Shown here piece after piece: positions 61,547-64,000 of a stretch of 64,000 nucleotides of DNA (its first letter is position 1; each line of letters begins with the position of its first letter). The notes beneath the pieces were generated by a model. The model had not been told where the DNA came from. It ran no database searches and worked only from the letters and a program-made list of their open reading frames with translations. Where the stretch lies: assembly GCA_050516505.1 (NCBI GenBank), contig CP191518.1, positions 1,984,001 through 2,048,000 of the forward strand. Reading direction: 5' to 3'. The position numbers were made by a program, and so were the translations under genes. The DNA comes from Scandinavium ludwigii_A. Its GTDB lineage: Bacteria; Pseudomonadota; Gammaproteobacteria; Enterobacterales; Enterobacteriaceae.

Positions 61547-61903
61547 ATGAAAAAATTAATGTTAATCGCAGTAGGGGCGTTGTTGCTCAGTGGCTGTACT
61601 GTCCGGGTTGCGGATTTAACCGTAGCCAGTACCAAAAACTACAATCTGAACAGTACGGCGTTTACGAAAGGCAAGCGAGTGACTGCCGAGGATAAGCATG
61701 CGGTCATTCTGTTCCCTACCGGCATCCCGAACGTCAAAACGGCTATCGATCGCGCCATTGAACAGGACCGCTGTGCTGTTGGTCTGACGGACATGGTGGT
61801 CACGCAGCTGAATCATGCCTTTATCTTTGGCGAGATAGGCGTGCGGGTAGAAGGGAATTTACTCCTGGATAAAAGCCTGGAAGGTTGCGCAAGCGCCAAA
61901 TAA
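61547..61903 (+). CDS. Putative lipoprotein of unknown function
   Basis: A 118-residue predicted lipoprotein. The signal MKKLMLIAVGALLLSGC has the lipobox cysteine at residue 17, followed by T, V. The mature part reads VRVADLTVASTKNYNLNS, then a conserved-looking FPTGIPNVKTAIDRAIEQ. A cysteine pair (DRCAVGL and EGCASA) may form a disulfide. I do not recognise the family with confidence. A TTGACA-like -35 lies upstream near 61471. It has its own terminator at 61923. Confidence 0.7.
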   Translation: MKKLMLIAVGALLLSGCTVRVADLTVASTKNYNLNSTAFTKGKRVTAEDKHAVILFPTGIPNVKTAIDRAIEQDRCAVGLTDMVVTQLNHAFIFGEIGVRVEGNLLLDKSLEGCASAK

Positions 61904-61922
61904 ACGGCACGGCAACATCATC

Positions 61923-61948
61923 AAGGTCACGCAATGTGGCCTTTTTTT
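61923..61948 (+). terminator. Terminator of the 61547 lipoprotein gene
   Basis: AAGGTCAC, GCAAT, GTGGCC then seven T; the stem has one G-T pair. Confidence 0.85.
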
Positions 61949-62038
61949 ATGGCAACGAAATGGGCATTACGCTGGAATATTTTAAAGCGAACAGAACGAA
62001 AGAGGATTAAAACAGAGAGATAACGGGAAAACATTGAA

Positions 62039-62115
62039 TGGTGCGTCCGAGTGGACTCGAACCACCGACCCCCACCATGTCAAGGTGGTGCTCTAACCAA
62101 CTGAGCTACGGACGC
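62039..62115 (-). tRNA. tRNA-Val(GAC), third in transcription order
   Basis: A 77-base tRNA with encoded CCA. The acceptor GCGTCCG pairs with CGGACGC, the anticodon loop is CTTGACATG (anticodon GAC, valine), and the T loop is TTCGAGT. It is a duplicate of the copy at 62207. E. coli valW is the equivalent. Confidence 0.97.
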
Positions 62116-62127
62116 ACAAAAGAGAGA

Positions 62128-62204
62128 TGGTGCGTTTAATTGGACTCGAACCAACGACCCCCACCATGTCAAGGTGGTGCTCTAACCAACTGAGCTATAA
62201 ACGC
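62128..62204 (-). tRNA. tRNA-Val(GAC), variant acceptor stem
   Basis: A 77-base tRNA with encoded CCA and the same GAC anticodon arm. The acceptor stem is GCGTTTA with TAAACGC, and the T stem is changed with it. It corresponds to E. coli valV. Both arms carry compensated changes, so it should be functional. Confidence 0.97.
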
Positions 62205-62206
62205 AA

Positions 62207-62283
62207 TGGTGCGTCCGAGTGGACTCGAACCACCGACCCCCACCATGTCAAGGTGGTGCTCTAACCAACTGAGCTACGGACGC
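62207..62283 (-). tRNA. tRNA-Val(GAC), first in transcription order
   Basis: A 77-base tRNA, same sequence as the copy at 62039. It is the first in the transcript of three tRNA-Val. Only two bases separate it from the variant tRNA at 62204. Confidence 0.97.
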
Positions 62284-62296
62284 ACAACGGGGACGA

Positions 62297-62325
62297 ATAT
62301 TAGCGGCAGGGAGGAGAAGTGGCAA
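62297..62325 (-). promoter_or_regulatory. tRNA-Val promoter
   Basis: On the minus strand, -35 TTGCCA (62320-62325), 17 bases, -10 TAATAT (62297-62302), followed by a GC-rich discriminator (CGTCCCCG) as expected for stringent control. Confidence 0.85.
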
Positions 62326-62393
62326 GAGGCAAATGCCACTTTTCTTCCAGATTTCACGCGATTGCGGAAACACTGCACAAACTGTCGAGAAAG

Positions 62394-62413
62394 CAGCCAC
62401 CTTGAGGTGGCTG
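62394..62413 (-). terminator. Hairpin downstream of mdtK
   Basis: CAGCCACC and GGTGGCTG pair around a four-base loop. The T run after it is short (CTTTCTCG), so it may be a weak terminator. Confidence 0.6.
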
Positions 62414-62421
62414 TCAGGCAC

Positions 62422-63795
62422 TTATCGTGATGCCCGAGCCAGAATAATGGCGGACGGCTGACGTTGCAGGAAACGCATTCTCAGCATCATCAGGATCGCG
62501 GCAGAGGTCAGGCCGATGATAAAGCCCATCCAGAAGCCCGCCGGGCCCATACGCGGCACCACGATATCGGTTAATGCCAGAATATACCCGCACGGCAGGC
62601 CGAGCACCCAATAGGCGGTAAAGGTGATAAAGAAGATCGAACGTGTGTCTTTGTACCCACGCAGGATCCCGCTTCCCACCACCTGAATCGAGTCGGAGAG
62701 TTGATAGATAGCCGCCAGCAGCATCAGATGCGAGGCCAGCGTCACCACTTCCGGATTGTCGTTGTACAGAAGGGCGATATGTTCCCGCAGCGTGACGGTG
62801 AAAATCGCGGTCAACACGGCCATGCACATGCCGACGCCAAGGCCCGTTCTGGCGGCTGTTTGTGCTTCCAGCGTGGAGCCTTGGCCGAGACGAAAGCCCA
62901 CGCGAATGGTCACCGCCGCCGCCAGCGACATAGGCAGTACGAACATCAGCGAGCTGAAGTTCAGGGCAATCTGATGCCCGGCAACGTCAATAATCCCCAA
63001 CGGAGACACCAGCAGGGCGACCACCGCAAACAGGGTTACTTCGAAAAACAGCGCCAGCGCGATAGGTAATCCAAGCTGCACCAGGCGTTTCATGATCGCG
63101 TAATCAGGCTTCCCGAAACCTTCATAGGTGCGAATATCACGCATTGAACGGGCGCGTTTCACATAGGAAACCATCGCGAAGAACATGACCCAGTAAACGG
63201 AAGCGGTCGCCACGCCGCAACCAACGCCGCCGAGTTCAGGCATACCAAAATGGCCGTAAATGAAGATGTAGTTCACTGGAATATTCACCAGCAGACCGAT
63301 AAAGCCCATCACCATGCCCGGCTTGGTTTTCGCCAGACCTTCACACTGATTACGGCATACCTGGAAGAATAAATACCCCGGAACGCCCCACAGCAGCGCG
63401 CGCAAGTAGCCGACGGCTTTATCGGCCAGAAGCGGGTCAATATTATGCATTGCGTGAATGATATAACCGGCATTCCACAGCACGACCATCACCAGGATGG
63501 AGACAAAACCGGCGAGCCAGAAGCCCTGGCGAATCTGATGTCCGATGCGGTCGCGGCGTCCGGAACCGTTCAGTTGGGCCACCACCGGCGTCAGGGCCAG
63601 CAGCAGGCCGTGGCCAAATAAAATCGCCGGCAGCCAGATTGAGGTGCCGATAGCCACCGCCGCCATATCGGTGGCGCTATAACCACCAGCCATAACCGTA
63701 TCAACGAAGCCCATTGCGGTCTGGGCCACCTGCGCAATGATGACCGGGATCGCCAGCGCGAGAAGCTGACGCGCTTCAATAACGTACTTTTGCAC
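62422..63795 (-). CDS. mdtK: MATE multidrug efflux pump MdtK
   Basis: A 457-residue MATE-family Na+/H+-coupled exporter with about twelve membrane helices. It expels fluoroquinolones, cationic dyes and other drugs. The N-terminal stretch LALAIPVIIAQVAQTAMGFVD, with the VDTVMAGG motif, and the middle NQCEGLAKTKPGMVMGFIG match E. coli MdtK, as does the length. The start is GTG 63795: E. coli begins with MQKY at the same place, and AAGG lies nine bases upstream. An upstream frame to 63861 lacks a site. The tRNA-Val genes follow it, as in E. coli. Confidence 0.95.
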   Translation of the reverse strand: MQKYVIEARQLLALAIPVIIAQVAQTAMGFVDTVMAGGYSATDMAAVAIGTSIWLPAILFGHGLLLALTPVVAQLNGSGRRDRIGHQIRQGFWLAGFVSILVMVVLWNAGYIIHAMHNIDPLLADKAVGYLRALLWGVPGYLFFQVCRNQCEGLAKTKPGMVMGFIGLLVNIPVNYIFIYGHFGMPELGGVGCGVATASVYWVMFFAMVSYVKRARSMRDIRTYEGFGKPDYAIMKRLVQLGLPIALALFFEVTLFAVVALLVSPLGIIDVAGHQIALNFSSLMFVLPMSLAAAVTIRVGFRLGQGSTLEAQTAARTGLGVGMCMAVLTAIFTVTLREHIALLYNDNPEVVTLASHLMLLAAIYQLSDSIQVVGSGILRGYKDTRSIFFITFTAYWVLGLPCGYILALTDIVVPRMGPAGFWMGFIIGLTSAAILMMLRMRFLQRQPSAIILARASR

Positions 63796-63913
63796 GGGTA
63801 GGTACCTTTTATTGTTTCTTATTGTTGAAGAGACTAAAAAAGCCGCCAACACTGGCAGCAAAAGAAAGAGCAGGGGATTTTTGGAATATATTGTAGCGAG
63901 TAATAGCTATTAA

Positions 63914-63951
63914 GCCAGTCAAAAAAAGGCAGTGAGCACAGCCTGACTGGC
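63914..63951. repeat. Nested inverted repeat upstream of mdtK
   Basis: GCCAGTCA and TGACTGGC enclose an inner GGC, ten bases, GCC. It lies 118 bases before the mdtK start, in the gap towards ribE outside the window. It could be a regulatory RNA or a terminator; no further call is possible from 63952 to the end. Confidence 0.4.
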
Positions 63952-64000
63952 AAGGCCGGATGGCAACTGGTATTGTGCGAGGTATAAAAGGCGGTGATGA

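Overview
The window is chromosomal DNA of an enterobacterium (family Enterobacteriaceae), probably near Enterobacter, Lelliottia, Leclercia or Klebsiella. The gene order follows the Escherichia coli 37-38 min region: yniA-ydiZ-pfkB-ydiY, thrS-infC-rpmI-rplT-pheM-pheS-pheT-ihfA, btuC-btuE-btuD-nlpC-ydiV-selO, aroH, ppsR/ppsA, rprA-ydiK, ydiJ-menI, sufABCDSE-ldtE, lpp, pykF-fumD, tRNA-Val and mdtK. Most proteins match the E. coli lengths as I remember them. No insertion sequence, prophage or CRISPR array is visible. The family call is firm; the genus is inference.

Layout. 1-6.0 kb: end of yniA, ydiZ, pfkB, the DUF481 protein YdiY behind an unusual leader, a DedA protein, an orphan PxpA/YcsF protein, a YbdG-type mechanosensitive channel and a lipoprotein of unknown role. 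6.2-13.5 kb: the translation block (ThrRS, IF3 with an ATT start, L35, L20, PheRS with the pheM attenuator, IHF-alpha). 13.5-19 kb: vitamin B12 import, peroxidase, NlpC, the motility regulator YdiV and the AMPylase SelO. 18.9-24.8 kb: a haem uptake operon hemP-hmuRSTUV under a Fur box. 25-29.7 kb: aroH with a Trp operator, then the divergent pair ppsR/ppsA. 29.9-38.9 kb: a GH3 glycosidase, the sRNA RprA, ydiK (its 3' end displaced by a run of nine C), ydiJ, menI and an LpxP-type acyltransferase with a long leader. 39-48.5 kb: the suf operon, ldtE, lpp, pykF and fumD.

48.5-61.9 kb is the accessory part, between fumD and a cluster of three tRNA-Val genes. It replaces what I remember as the ydh genes of E. 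coli. It holds a TetR-controlled set that dehydrates 3-dehydroshikimate to protocatechuate; a Mol-type molybdate/tungstate ABC transporter with a near-consensus ModE operator, facing an orphan ModA-like protein without a signal peptide; a polar amino-acid ABC transporter; and an overlapping three-gene unit made of a PgeF/YfiH paralogue and two LuxR-type regulators. The window ends with tRNA-Val and mdtK.

The strongest leads are the 44-codon leader ORF that contains an intrinsic terminator and ends on the ydiY start; the ModE-controlled mol operon with its cytoplasmic ModA-like neighbour; the pgeF-luxR-luxR unit; and the C9 tract in ydiK, which is either slipped-strand variation or a sequencing error.
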